The notes beneath the pieces were generated by a model. It worked only from the letters and a program-made list of their open reading frames with translations. It was not told the origin of the DNA and did no database searches. From contig CACKVM010000002.1 in the NCBI GenBank assembly GCA_902603625.1, positions 1-64,000 of the forward strand: 64,000 nucleotides of DNA. Reading direction: 5' to 3'. Source of the DNA: an uncultured Pelagibacteraceae bacterium. GTDB lineage: Bacteria; Pseudomonadota; Alphaproteobacteria; Pelagibacterales; Pelagibacteraceae. The translations under genes and the position numbers were made by a program. This document shows, one piece after another, positions 17,871-27,577 of the stretch. Numbering within the stretch: the stretch's first letter is position 1; each line of letters begins with the position of its first letter.

Positions 17871-19395
17871 AATGCCTTGTTTTCGAAAATAATAAAACTG
17901 TATTTGTATCATTTGCAAATTTAATTATTTCTTTATCTCTGATTGATCCCTTGGGTTGAACTACAGCTTGCACACCGGATTGAACAAGTTTTTCTATTCC
18001 ATCAACGAATGGAAAAAAAGCATCAGATGCTGCAACAATATCCTTAGATGATTTCATAAATTTATTCATTTTATCTATTGCAATTTGGCTGCTATCCAAT
18101 CTACTTGGTTGTCCTGATCCAATTCCTATTGTTGTTTTATTAGAGGCTAAAACAACAGCATTAGATTTAACGTATTTGCATACATTGAAAGCAAACACTA
18201 AATCGTCAAATTGTGATTTGGATGGTTTTCTTTTGGATACAACCTTAAAATCTTTTTTTTTAAATATTTTTGTATCTTCAGATTGTACTAACATATTCCT
18301 ATTTACAGAAGTATATTTTAAAACTTCAGACAGTACATAGTGTTCGGCATTTATTAACCTTAAATTTTTTTTCTTTTTTAATATTTTCAAAGCACTATTA
18401 TCAAAACCATTTGCAATAATCACTTCTAAAAACATTTTATTTAGTTCAGTTGCGATTGTTTTGGTAATTTTAAAATTACAAGAAACTATTCCGCCGTATG
18501 CACTTATTGGATCACATGAAAGTGCAAACTTAAAACTATTTAAATTATTTTTTAATGATGAAACACCACAAGGATTAGCATGTTTTAAAATTACAGTGCC
18601 AATATTTTTTGGAAAAGATTTTGAAATTGTAAGAGCTGAAAAAATATCATTCAAATTATTGTAGCTCAGTTTTTTTCCGTGAATTTGGTGAATATCCAAA
18701 ATATTATTTTTTGAGTAAACTGCACTCTCTTGATGAGGGTTTTCACCGTATCTAAGTTTTGAAATTAAATTACCATAAATAATCTTTTTATGAGGAAAAT
18801 TAATATTATCAATTTTATTAAAATAATTAGAAATTACTGCATCATAATATGCTGTTTCAGCAAATGCTATTTGAGACATTTTTTTTCTAAATTTAAGAGT
18901 GGTAAAACCTTTATTATTTTTTATTTGTTCTATTAGTTCATTATATTGAGAATTAGATGTTATTACTGTAACATCATTGTAATTTTTTGCAGCAGCCCTA
19001 ACCATTGTTGGACCACCAATATCTATTTGGCTTAAAATTTCATTATGATTTGAGGTTTTTTTTAAGGTTTTCTCAAAAGGATAAAAATTTACGATTACAA
19101 GATCAATGTCATCAAAATTATTTTTGATAAGATCTTTACGGTGACTTTTTTTATTTCTTTGGTTTAAAATTCCAGCATAAATTTTTGGATGTAAAGTTTT
19201 TACCCTTCCATCTAATATTTCAGGTGATTTTGTATAATTTGAAACTTCGGTACATCGGAATTTTAATTTTTTTATTTCTTTGTAAGTCCCACCAGAACTT
19301 ATAATTTGGATTTTATTTTTTTTTAAAATTTGAAGGAGCGGTTTTAAATTTTCTTTATTTGAAACAGAAATTAATGCTTTTTTAATTTTTTTCAT
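17860..19395 (-). CDS. purH: bifunctional AICAR transformylase / IMP cyclohydrolase
   Basis: 511 residues. The N-terminal MGS-like cyclohydrolase (KKALISVSNKENLKPLL, SSGGTYKEI, LDGRVKTLHPKIYAGIL) precedes the transformylase with LRYGENPHQESAVY, the catalytic Lys-His in VILKHANPCGVSS, and SAYGGIVSCN. It performs the last two steps to IMP. Its substrate AICAR is also the by-product of HisF in this window. It overlaps the heparinase-like gene by one base, in the order rpe, heparinase-like, purH. Confidence 0.97.
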   Translation of the reverse strand: MKKIKKALISVSNKENLKPLLQILKKNKIQIISSGGTYKEIKKLKFRCTEVSNYTKSPEILDGRVKTLHPKIYAGILNQRNKKSHRKDLIKNNFDDIDLVIVNFYPFEKTLKKTSNHNEILSQIDIGGPTMVRAAAKNYNDVTVITSNSQYNELIEQIKNNKGFTTLKFRKKMSQIAFAETAYYDAVISNYFNKIDNINFPHKKIIYGNLISKLRYGENPHQESAVYSKNNILDIHQIHGKKLSYNNLNDIFSALTISKSFPKNIGTVILKHANPCGVSSLKNNLNSFKFALSCDPISAYGGIVSCNFKITKTIATELNKMFLEVIIANGFDNSALKILKKKKNLRLINAEHYVLSEVLKYTSVNRNMLVQSEDTKIFKKKDFKVVSKRKPSKSQFDDLVFAFNVCKYVKSNAVVLASNKTTIGIGSGQPSRLDSSQIAIDKMNKFMKSSKDIVAASDAFFPFVDGIEKLVQSGVQAVVQPKGSIRDKEIIKFANDTNTVLLFSKTRHFRH

Positions 19396-21026
19396 TAAAT
19401 TTTACTTAGCTCCCAAGATATGCTTTCCTCAGTTGTATTAGTAATTCCACTAATAAAAATATTTTGATTTTGTGTATATGAATTTTTTTTGCCAAAATAA
19501 AGTCCTTTATCAATATTGATTTCAAATTTTTCGCAACTAAATTTCCAACCCTGGTCATCTAATTCAATTAATATAGTTTTATTGTCTTGTGTCTTCATTA
19601 ATTTTACATTTGGTTCCAAGTGAAATCTCAACTCAAATTTTATATTTAAATTATTTTTTCTATTCAAGATTTTATCATTCCCTACAAACTTATATTTTTT
19701 TGGAAAAAATTCTATTTGTCTCTCATAAATTGTATTATATCTTCTTAAATATCCATCGTGCGAAGCATTAATTTTCCAGTAATTCTTTTCAAATATTAAA
19801 TTTTTTTTTAATATTTTTATCCCGCCATTAATTAAAAAACCTTTATTATTTCTTTTTTCAAAGCGACACGAGGAATTATCGTCAATAATCAATACACTAT
19901 GTGTAGCTGTTGACTTTGATAATTTTTTTAGATCAACATTTTTATAACCAAAATATCCACAATTGCTTATAAGTTTTTTTCCATCAGAATTTATTTCAAA
20001 TGATAATGCTCCAGCTTGGTAGTCTTTAGAAAATCTTGATAAAGGAGATGGACCAGCATCCATTACTAATGATATCTTTTTACCATTAAGAATTATATAA
20101 CCTCCAAATTCTTTTTCTTCATTCTTAAATTTATAATCAAATCTTTTTAAATAATTATCAAAATCGTGATTGTTAGAAATATTATTTCCATTCATTAAAA
20201 TATCAAATTGAGTGTTTTGCCAGACAAAAGCGTAACCCTGTCCTAAATAGTAAATTGTTTCGTTTATTTCATCTGGTATCTCAATTTGTGATTCTTTGAA
20301 CCACTCTCTTATAAGAATAAAATATTTTAAGTAGAAAATTAATTGTTTAATATTCCTAGATTTTGGAAAACCATAATTATCAAAACTTGATTTGATAATT
20401 TTTTTCAACAGACTCAAGCCGTATTCTAGATAATTTTTTTGATCTTTGTAGCAAAGACCAACCAAGATGATAGCCGCACATCCAATTATTTTATCATCTA
20501 AGTCTTTTGATTTATTAATTTCGTTAACTAAATGATTTGTTTGTTTCTGTATCATTAAATTATATTTTTTTTGGTAACTTTCGTCACTTTCATCAAAAGT
20601 TAGATTATAATTTGAAAGCCATGCTATAATTCTTTTTGAGGTAATATCAAATTCCCAGCTTTTAGAATTATATTTAAAGTTTTTATCTATCCAATCAGAT
20701 ATGATTTTATGTATATTTTTTTTTGATGACTTTAAATCTAATTTAAAAAACCAATAAAAATTATTAAGCTTTTTAAAATCTCTAGAATTTATATTTTTGT
20801 TTGTCCACAAGTTTTCAATTGAAATATCGTTTATATTTATCTTTTTTGTTTGATAATTTATTAAAGATGAGAGTAAATGTGGACTAGGTTTATAAATTAG
20901 CTCATTAAATCTGATATTAGATATTTTCTTATCATAATAATTTGAATTAAGATAAATATTTCTAAATTTAGAATAAAAAGTCTTATAGAATTGATACAGG
21001 AAATTTAATAAATTTCTTAAAATCAT
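19395..21026 (-). CDS. heparinase II/III-like protein
   Basis: 543 residues. A helical N-terminal half (WFFKLDLKSSKKNIHKIISDWI, SWEFDITSKRIIAWLSNYNLTF) is followed by a beta-rich half with LVMDAGPSPLSRFSKDYQAGALSFEI and SKSTATHSVLIIDDNSSCRF, the pattern of the Heparinase_II_III family. No signal peptide is evident. The gene is conserved beside purH in alphaproteobacteria although these cells do not eat heparin, so a role in a cell-surface polysaccharide is more likely (inference). It starts 5 bases after rpe on the same strand. Confidence 0.82.
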   Translation of the reverse strand: MILRNLLNFLYQFYKTFYSKFRNIYLNSNYYDKKISNIRFNELIYKPSPHLLSSLINYQTKKININDISIENLWTNKNINSRDFKKLNNFYWFFKLDLKSSKKNIHKIISDWIDKNFKYNSKSWEFDITSKRIIAWLSNYNLTFDESDESYQKKYNLMIQKQTNHLVNEINKSKDLDDKIIGCAAIILVGLCYKDQKNYLEYGLSLLKKIIKSSFDNYGFPKSRNIKQLIFYLKYFILIREWFKESQIEIPDEINETIYYLGQGYAFVWQNTQFDILMNGNNISNNHDFDNYLKRFDYKFKNEEKEFGGYIILNGKKISLVMDAGPSPLSRFSKDYQAGALSFEINSDGKKLISNCGYFGYKNVDLKKLSKSTATHSVLIIDDNSSCRFEKRNNKGFLINGGIKILKKNLIFEKNYWKINASHDGYLRRYNTIYERQIEFFPKKYKFVGNDKILNRKNNLNIKFELRFHLEPNVKLMKTQDNKTILIELDDQGWKFSCEKFEINIDKGLYFGKKNSYTQNQNIFISGITNTTEESISWELSKI

Positions 21027-21030
21027 TTAT

Positions 21031-21690
21031 TTAATGAGATTTAAGTAAATGAATATTCTTTTTTATATCTCCGTTGTTACTTTTAAATATTGTAGTTCCA
21101 GAAACTAAAATATTAGCACCTGCATTAATGGCTATTTTTGAATTTTCAAAATTAATTCCACCATCAATTTCAATATCAAAATCTATGTTTTTGCTTTCCT
21201 GTATTTTTTTTAATTCTTTTATCTTATCTAATACTTCTGGCATAAACTTTTGTCCCCCAAAACCAGGATTTACACTCATAATTAAAACTAAATCAATTCG
21301 ATCTAATAAATCTTTGATTACATCAATTTTCGTCTCAGGATTTAAAGATACCCCAACCTTCTTTTTTAATTTTTTTATTTTGTTTATTGAGTCTATCAAA
21401 CTACTTGTTGCCTCAGGATGAATGGTAATAATATCCGCACCTGCTTCTGAGTAAGCATCTATGTATTTATGAACTGGTGATATCATTAAATGAACATCAA
21501 ATATCATTGAAGATTTATCTTTTAATGCTTTAATTACAGGAGGGCCAATTGTTAAATTAGGAACAAAATGCCCATCCATGACGTCCACATGGATCATATC
21601 AGCACCAGCATCTTCCAGTCTTTTAATTTCTTTTCCAAGCTGACCAAAATCAGCTGATAATATTGATGGTGAAATTTGTATTTTTTTCAT
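21031..21690 (-). CDS. rpe: ribulose-phosphate 3-epimerase
   Basis: 219 residues, a TIM barrel. ISPSILSADFGQLGKEI, HVDVMDGHFVPNLTIGPPVIKAL with metal-binding His and catalytic Asp, DVHLM, MSVNPGFGGQKF and IEIDGGINFEN are all present. It interconverts ribulose 5-phosphate and xylulose 5-phosphate in the pentose phosphate pathway. First gene of rpe / heparinase-like / purH. Confidence 0.97.
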   Translation of the reverse strand: MKKIQISPSILSADFGQLGKEIKRLEDAGADMIHVDVMDGHFVPNLTIGPPVIKALKDKSSMIFDVHLMISPVHKYIDAYSEAGADIITIHPEATSSLIDSINKIKKLKKKVGVSLNPETKIDVIKDLLDRIDLVLIMSVNPGFGGQKFMPEVLDKIKELKKIQESKNIDFDIEIDGGINFENSKIAINAGANILVSGTTIFKSNNGDIKKNIHLLKSH

Positions 21691-21718
21691 TGATAACTAG
21701 ATTTACTAGTATCAATTT

Positions 21719-22075
21719 TTAAAATTTAATTGAATTAAAAAATTGGTAAATTTGTCTCGAAATTTCACTTTCTAAAGGAAAAGATAGCATACCCATTACA
21801 GAATAACCTAAAACCCATGGCATTAGGTAAAATCTTATCATAAAAAAAAACCATGCTACATATAAGGGAACTAGTGGTTGAATTATAAATTTTGGAGTCA
21901 AAGGTTTGAAAATATTAATCAAGGGATTAGTAAATTTAACAAATACTTTCATAAAAAAAAATTGAGAGTCTTCTCTTTGGAAGATGTTCATCGCGACTCT
22001 TCCAATCAAAGTCCACATAATTACTCCAAGAATATAATCAATTATATAAACTAAGGGGTGAAAGTTAGCTGACAT
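21719..22075 (-). CDS. small membrane protein, possibly YggT-related
   Basis: 118 residues with hydrophobic segments near residues 8-28 and 70-98. VYIIDYILGVIMWTLIGRVAMNIF, then FVKFTNPLINIFKPLTPKFI, resembles a YggT repeat (helix, then a TDPILxPIR-like segment), but I cannot confirm the family. It lies between rpe and the symporter, on the same strand as both, and directly downstream of the symporter terminator, so it needs its own promoter or read-through. Confidence 0.65.
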   Translation of the reverse strand: MSANFHPLVYIIDYILGVIMWTLIGRVAMNIFQREDSQFFFMKVFVKFTNPLINIFKPLTPKFIIQPLVPLYVAWFFFMIRFYLMPWVLGYSVMGMLSFPLESEISRQIYQFFNSIKF

Positions 22076-22108
22076 TCAAAATTTATATTGGAAAAATTAA
22101 GAAATTAA

Positions 22109-22132
22109 AAGGGGCGAAATTAATCGCCCCTT
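22109..22132 (-). terminator. GC-rich hairpin terminator of the symporter operon
   Basis: On the minus strand AAGGGGCGA, a six-base loop, then TCGCCCCTT form a perfect nine-pair stem 12 bases after the symporter stop. The following tract is T-rich rather than pure T. A GC stem stands out strongly in this AT-rich sequence. Confidence 0.8.
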
Positions 22133-22144
22133 AAATAAGATTAT

Positions 22145-23959
22145 TTAATGTTGTTTACCTAGGATCGATTTACCTGACGGTACACGAACCTCATCAACCA
22201 TTTTTTGTGTTGCAGCATTAGGCTCTGCAGTAATTAAACTTACTACTACCATAGATACTAAGCTGACTGCTGAACCAAAGATACCAAACGTTAACTGCGT
22301 AATACCCAAGAATCCACTTCCGCCGTTTCTTACCCAAATTAGGTAACCAGCACCAGAAATTAATCCTAAAGCCATACCAGCTATAGCACCTTCTCTGTTA
22401 GCTCTCTTCCACCATACACCAAGTACAAGTGGGAAGAACAATCCAGACATCGCAAAGTCAAAAGCCCAGATTACTGAACCTAAGATACCTTGGATCTCCA
22501 TTGCTGCAATAGTTGCTCCAGCAAAACCAATTACTACAAGTAATACCCTTGCAACAACTAGTCGTTTTGCAGTTTCTGCTTTTGGATCAATGATCTTGTA
22601 GTACAAGTCATGAGATAAAGCATTTGCAATCGCTAGAATCAAACCATCCGCTGTAGACATAGCAGCAGCCATACCTCCAGCAGCAACTAGACCTGAGATT
22701 ACATATGGTAATCCAGCTATTTCTGGAGTTGCTAACACAACGGCTTTACCACCCATGAAAAACTCGTTTAATTCAAGAGTTCCATTTCCGTTAAAGTCGC
22801 TTACAAACATTAAGTTTGCTTGGTTCCAGTTTTGATACCAATCTATCGCTTGAACTTCTGCAATCGATTTACCGATAATACCAGTTGGTAATGACGGATC
22901 AATCAATGACAATTTAGACAGTGTAGCTAACATTGGAGCAGAAGAATAAAGTAGGAAGATAAAGAATAATGACCAACCTACTGATTTTCTAGCTGCTTTT
23001 ACACTTGGAGTAGTGAAATATCTCATCATCACGTGCGGTAATGAAGCTGTTCCCATCATCATCGCTAGTGCTAATGAAATAAATGCCCAAGGTGTAGCGT
23101 TAACCGCTGAGTGAGCTTTAGTTATTCCAGCTAAGCCTTTAGGTACTTCCTTTAGATTTTCAGCTGAGTTTTTTACAAAACCAAACTGAGCTTCTAATTC
23201 AGCAATTCTAGAAACTTCATCAGCTAACATAAAGTGTGGGAAGAAACCCGCACCCATTTTGTTACTGATCCAGAATACCGGAAGTAAATAAGCTATAATT
23301 AGTACAATGTACTGTGCTACCTGTGTCCAAGTTACTCCTCTCATACCACCTAACATAGAACATAATAAGATACTTATTAGTCCAACATAAACTGCGTATT
23401 GGAATGGAATATCAAGAGCAACAGATGCAATTGTTCCTGTAGCGTTAATCTGTGCAGTCACATAAGTAAATGAAGCAACAGTTAAAACTATTACTGCCAT
23501 TAACCTAGATAAATTACCACCGTATCTTGTACCAATAAAATCTGGAACTGTGTAACAGCCAAATTTTCTTAAGTATGGTGCTAATAAAGATGCAACTAAC
23601 ACATATCCACCAGTCCAACCTACAAGTAGTGCCATATAACCGTAACCTTTAAAGTAAATACCACCTGCCATCGCAACAAACGATGCACCAGACATCCAGT
23701 CTGCTGCTGTTGCCATTCCGTTGAACACGGTAGGTACTTGTCTTCCAGCTACGTAATACGCATCTGCTTGAGCTGTACGTGATAGATAACCAATTATCGC
23801 GTAGATGGCTACTGTAAAGGCTACGAAACAAATTCCGATAGCTTTAGCTGACATACCCATCTGTTCAGCAATTGCCATAATGATTATGAAAGCTAAAAAT
23901 CCACCTGTATAGATTCCATAAACTTTAGGCAAGTTGTCTATAAAATTACCTTTTAACAT
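22145..23959 (-). CDS. sodium:solute symporter large subunit (SSS family, ActP/VC_2705-like)
   Basis: 604 residues with about 13 transmembrane helices. YYVAGRQVPTVFNGMATAADWMSGASFVAMAG and ALVAAGGMAAAMSTADGLILAI-type segments (GLVAAGGMAAAMSTADG) mark SSS carriers of the acetate-permease-like subgroup. The DUF4212 small subunit immediately upstream and acetyl-CoA synthetase 1 kb away suggest acetate or a similar monocarboxylate (inference). A 12-residue EF-hand-type loop, DFNGNGTLELNE, sits at residues 388-399 between helices. Codon use is less AT-biased than that of its neighbours, which suggests high expression. Confidence 0.9.
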   Translation of the reverse strand: MLKGNFIDNLPKVYGIYTGGFLAFIIIMAIAEQMGMSAKAIGICFVAFTVAIYAIIGYLSRTAQADAYYVAGRQVPTVFNGMATAADWMSGASFVAMAGGIYFKGYGYMALLVGWTGGYVLVASLLAPYLRKFGCYTVPDFIGTRYGGNLSRLMAVIVLTVASFTYVTAQINATGTIASVALDIPFQYAVYVGLISILLCSMLGGMRGVTWTQVAQYIVLIIAYLLPVFWISNKMGAGFFPHFMLADEVSRIAELEAQFGFVKNSAENLKEVPKGLAGITKAHSAVNATPWAFISLALAMMMGTASLPHVMMRYFTTPSVKAARKSVGWSLFFIFLLYSSAPMLATLSKLSLIDPSLPTGIIGKSIAEVQAIDWYQNWNQANLMFVSDFNGNGTLELNEFFMGGKAVVLATPEIAGLPYVISGLVAAGGMAAAMSTADGLILAIANALSHDLYYKIIDPKAETAKRLVVARVLLVVIGFAGATIAAMEIQGILGSVIWAFDFAMSGLFFPLVLGVWWKRANREGAIAGMALGLISGAGYLIWVRNGGSGFLGITQLTFGIFGSAVSLVSMVVVSLITAEPNAATQKMVDEVRVPSGKSILGKQH

Positions 23960-24219
23960 TAGTCGTCTCCTCTTTCACTGAAGCCGAATTCTTCATCAAT
24001 TTTTTCTTGTCTATTCGCAAACCAGAAAATTAAGATTACGAAAATTCCAAGAGAACCTTGACAAGTGAACCAATAAGTTAACGGGTATCCAAATGGACCT
24101 GTTACTTCGTTCATTTCTGCTCCGAAAAGGAAGATGCCAATTGAGAATACAAACCAGATTGCCAACGTTACCATTAACAATCCCCTGGTTTTTTCCCAGT
24201 GTTGTGCTTGTTTTGACAT
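23959..24219 (-). CDS. sodium/substrate symporter small subunit (DUF4212)
   Basis: 86 residues with two transmembrane helices. HWEKTRGLLMVTLAIWFVFSIGIFLF and FGYPLTYWFTCQGSLGIFVILIFWFANRQ are typical DUF4212. The family is always encoded just before a VC_2705-type SSS carrier. The stop overlaps the large-subunit ATG as TAATG. A good Shine-Dalgarno (AGAGAGGT) precedes its ATG. Confidence 0.92.
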   Translation of the reverse strand: MSKQAQHWEKTRGLLMVTLAIWFVFSIGIFLFGAEMNEVTGPFGYPLTYWFTCQGSLGIFVILIFWFANRQEKIDEEFGFSERGDD

Positions 24220-24343
24220 TTATACCTCTCTCTTTTAGTTATAACTGGCCGAAACCATAACCATTATGAAAAAGATTTAAAGTGTTAAAATTGTACAAAA
24301 AAAGTGGTTTTTTGAGGTATAATTCAGATAATTAGCTGATTTT

Positions 24344-24967
24344 ATGGCAAAATATAAATTAACTTGGAAAGATCTAACTTGGAGAGATTTTAAGATTTAT
24401 TTATTTGCATTATTTAAAGCTTTTATTCCTAAACAAAAAATAAGTGATTTAAACCAGCTTGAAAACTTTATTCAAACGAAATCAGCATGGGTAACACAAG
24501 TAACACTTTATGGTTATCTAAAAACTAGGATGGGGACACGATATGTTCTTCATTTTGAGAATGATGAATTTATGAAGTCAGTAAATACAGCTAAGTGGAA
24601 TATTTATGCAGATGCTCTTCAAGACCTTACATTTTATACTTTTTCGTATTTATATGTAAATTTTGATTATCGAGATACCAATAAAGCAAAAGATATTTTT
24701 TTTAATATTCTAGATGATGAAACTTCTAATAAGATGCCGTTAGATATAATTGATAAAAATAAAAAAATTTTTACAGAAAGATTTCAAAATTTAGATTGGA
24801 AGAGTTACTGTAATAGTCTTCCATTTAATTCGAGTGCATTATCCTTATACAAGTGGTCACCTATTGCTGAAAATTTAAAAGAACTCGATCGTAAAATTGT
24901 ATTAAATTCAGCAATATTGAAATGGGATATTATTAAAAAAGAATTTAAAGAAAGAATAAAGTTTTAA
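24344..24967 (+). CDS. conserved hypothetical protein
   Basis: 207 residues, no signal peptide and no clear membrane helix. [28 protein letters not shown] followed by [18 protein letters not shown] resembles an uncharacterised alphaproteobacterial family that I recognise only as a conserved protein; some databases call relatives 'esterase' without clear reason. A TATAAT at 24318-24323 could be its -10 box, but no good -35 is at the right distance. It is divergent from the symporter and overlaps acs tail to tail by 4 bases. Confidence 0.75.
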   Translation: MAKYKLTWKDLTWRDFKIYLFALFKAFIPKQKISDLNQLENFIQTKSAWVTQVTLYGYLKTRMGTRYVLHFENDEFMKSVNTAKWNIYADALQDLTFYTFSYLYVNFDYRDTNKAKDIFFNILDDETSNKMPLDIIDKNKKIFTERFQNLDWKSYCNSLPFNSSALSLYKWSPIAENLKELDRKIVLNSAILKWDIIKKEFKERIKF

Positions 24968-27042
24968 ATATTTTTTCTGTTTTCAACTAAACTGCTTACA
25001 ACACTCGGATCTGCCAACGTCGTAGTATCTCCTAATTGTCCGTGTTCATTAGCTGCAATTTTTCTTAAAATTCTTCTCATAATTTTACCAGATCTTGTTT
25101 TTGGAAGGCCAGGAGTAAAATGAATTAAATCTGGTGTGGCAAGGGGTCCAATCTGTTTTCTTACCCAGAGTTTTAGATCTCTTTCAAGCTCTCCAGTTTC
25201 TTGTTCGCCTGCATTTAGAGTCACATAACAATACAATCCATTTCCTTTAATGTCATGTGGGTAACCTACTACTGCAGCCTCTGCAACTTTTGGATGAGCA
25301 ACGAACGCACTTTCAATTTCTGCAGTTCCTAGGTTATGACCAGATACTATAATTACATCATCTACTCTTCCAGTAATCCAATAATATCCGTCTTTGTCTC
25401 TTCTACAACCATCCCCTGTAAAATATTTACCATTGAATTGTGAGAAATATGTATCAATAAATCTTTGATGGTCTCCATAGACTGTTCTCATTTGACCTGG
25501 CCATGACTGAGAGATACAAAGCCTACCTTCTCCGGCACCTCTAATTTCTTTTCCATCTTTATCAACTAAAACAGGTTTAATTCCATAAAAAGGTTTAGTT
25601 GCGGAACCAGGTTTTAAAGGGATCGCTCCCGTTTGAGGTGCAATCATTATTCCACCTGTTTCTGTTTGCCACCATGTATCAACTATAGGACATTTAGAGT
25701 CACCAACAACTTTGTAATACCACATCCAAGCTTCGGGATTAATTGGTTCACCTACTGTTCCCAATAATTTTAAAGATTTTCTTGAAGTCTTATTAACTGG
25801 ACCATCTCCCTCTCTCATTAAAGCTCTAATAGCCGTTGGAGCAGTGTAAAAAATATTTACTTTATATTTGTCTACTATTTGCCACCACCTTGAACTATCT
25901 GGATAATTTGGAACACCTTCAAACATTATCGTTGTCGCTCCATTGGCAAGAGGTCCATAAATTATATAGCTGTGTCCTGTCACCCAACCTATATCTGCTG
26001 TGCACCAGTAAATATCTTTTGGTTTATAATTAAAAATGTATTGATGAGTCATTGATGCATAAACCATGTATCCACCAGTAGTATGTAATACTCCTTTAGG
26101 TTTACCTGTAGATCCAGAGGTATAAAGAATAAACATTGGATCTTCAGCATTCATTTCTTCAGGTTCACATTCATTAGAAACATCTTTAATTAAATCATGA
26201 TACCAAATATCTCTATTTTCATTCCAATCAATTTCATTTCCAGTTCTTTTTACAACAATGCATTTTTTTACATTTGGACAACTTAATAATGCTTCGTCAG
26301 TTATTGCTTTTAGAGGTATTTTTTTACCACCCCTAAGACCTTCGTCTGCAGTTATAATAAATTCAGACTCGCAATCATTTACTCTTCCCGAAATAGATTC
26401 TGCCGAAAAACCTCCAAAAATAATTGAGTGTACCGCTCCTATCCTTACGCATGCTAACATTAGAACAGCAAGTTCTGGTATCATTGTTAAATAAATTGTT
26501 ACTCTATCTCCTTTTTGAATTCCTAATTTTTTTAAACCATTAGCAGCTCTTGATACCTTTTGATGAAGTTGTTTATATGTAATTCTTTGGTTATCTTTTG
26601 GATCATCCCCAACCCAAATGATTGCAGTTTTATCTTTTTTATCTTTTAAATGTCTATCAATACAATTCGCTGAAGCATTCAAAGTTCCATCTTCGAACCA
26701 TTTAATCCTTACCTCTTTTGAACTGTATTTTACATCCTTAATTTTTTTGTATGGTTTTATCCAAGTGATCCTTTTTCCTTCTTTTTTCCAAAATCCTTCA
26801 TTATTTTTAATCGATTCATTATATTTTTTTTGATATTGGTTTTTATCTGCAATACTAGTTTTTACCCACTGGGGTTTGGTCTTAATTATTAACTCGGATG
26901 GTTCATTTTTTTTATCAATTTTTTTTTTATTTTTTTTTATCTTTCTTTTTCTTCCTTTGGAGATATTTTTTGTTCTTTTTTTAATCACTCTTTTTTTAGA
27001 GGATCTTTTTATTACTTTTCTTTTTTTCTTTTTTTTTGGCAT
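24964..27042 (-). CDS. acs: acetyl-CoA synthetase with a Lys/Arg-rich N-terminal tail
   Basis: 692 residues, about 40 more than usual. The AMP-forming ligase is complete: [54 protein letters not shown], and the acetylation-controlled lysine in [18 protein letters not shown] near the C-terminus. It activates acetate to acetyl-CoA, in line with the symporter nearby. The first 47 residues include 28 Lys or Arg, and no downstream start codon in frame would remove them, so the tail appears genuine. It is encoded by A-rich DNA and could bind nucleic acid or membranes, or simply be a disordered extension. Confidence 0.95.
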   Translation of the reverse strand: MPKKKKKRKVIKRSSKKRVIKKRTKNISKGRKRKIKKNKKKIDKKNEPSELIIKTKPQWVKTSIADKNQYQKKYNESIKNNEGFWKKEGKRITWIKPYKKIKDVKYSSKEVRIKWFEDGTLNASANCIDRHLKDKKDKTAIIWVGDDPKDNQRITYKQLHQKVSRAANGLKKLGIQKGDRVTIYLTMIPELAVLMLACVRIGAVHSIIFGGFSAESISGRVNDCESEFIITADEGLRGGKKIPLKAITDEALLSCPNVKKCIVVKRTGNEIDWNENRDIWYHDLIKDVSNECEPEEMNAEDPMFILYTSGSTGKPKGVLHTTGGYMVYASMTHQYIFNYKPKDIYWCTADIGWVTGHSYIIYGPLANGATTIMFEGVPNYPDSSRWWQIVDKYKVNIFYTAPTAIRALMREGDGPVNKTSRKSLKLLGTVGEPINPEAWMWYYKVVGDSKCPIVDTWWQTETGGIMIAPQTGAIPLKPGSATKPFYGIKPVLVDKDGKEIRGAGEGRLCISQSWPGQMRTVYGDHQRFIDTYFSQFNGKYFTGDGCRRDKDGYYWITGRVDDVIIVSGHNLGTAEIESAFVAHPKVAEAAVVGYPHDIKGNGLYCYVTLNAGEQETGELERDLKLWVRKQIGPLATPDLIHFTPGLPKTRSGKIMRRILRKIAANEHGQLGDTTTLADPSVVSSLVENRKNI

Positions 27043-27058
27043 TTTATTTTATTTATAA

Positions 27059-27472
27059 TCAAATCTTACTCATGTTATTTAAAATTTTCCAGCTTTTAGA
27101 GTCTATTGGCATTACAGATAATCTGCTTTGTTTTATCAAGGGTATTTGACCTAATTTCTTGTTTTTTTTAATCTCGCTCAATGAAATCGGTTTATCAAAT
27201 TTTTTGAGAAATTTAACTGTAATCGCAACAAAACGCCCAGATTGATCTGTTGCATCTGGGTAGGCTTCTTTTATGACTTTTACTATTCCAACAATTTCTT
27301 TTCCAATATTTGAATGATAAAAAAAACATAAGTCACCTTTTTTCATGGATTTGAGATTTTTAGCAGCTTGATAATTTCTTACACCGTCCCAAGCAGCTCC
27401 TTTGATCCCAGCTTGTTTTTGTTGATCAATAGACCAAACATTCGGCTCTGATTTAATTAACCAATATCGCAT
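27059..27472 (-). CDS. EVE-domain protein
   Basis: 137 residues: RYWLIKSEPNVWSIDQQ, WDGVRNYQAAKNLKSMKKGDLCFFYHSN and GIVKVIKEAYPDATD are the classic EVE (DUF55) landmarks. EVE domains share the PUA/YTH fold and bind modified bases in nucleic acids. In alphaproteobacteria the gene often lies close to acs and tsaD, as here. It is upstream of acs on the same strand with 16 bases between them. Confidence 0.9.
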   Translation of the reverse strand: MRYWLIKSEPNVWSIDQQKQAGIKGAAWDGVRNYQAAKNLKSMKKGDLCFFYHSNIGKEIVGIVKVIKEAYPDATDQSGRFVAITVKFLKKFDKPISLSEIKKNKKLGQIPLIKQSRLSVMPIDSKSWKILNNMSKI

Positions 27473-27577
27473 TATTTTATAAATTTATAATCTCTTTTTA
27501 GTCTTAATGAAATTATATTTTAGACGAACATTAGAATAGTATTTTACTATGCTATTATAAATATATAATTATAAAAA

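Noticed and set aside
23649-23831. Second minus-strand ORF inside the symporter gene, and similar entries such as 6393..6689, 7026..7226, 26258..26494, 33389..33658, 39178..39423 and 55900..56280
   Set aside because: All are shadows in other frames of strongly conserved genes.
26876-27058. 60-residue Phe/Leu-rich ORF opposite the Acs tail
   Set aside because: It is the complement of Lys codons (AAA/TTT), so hydrophobicity is automatic, not evidence of a membrane protein.
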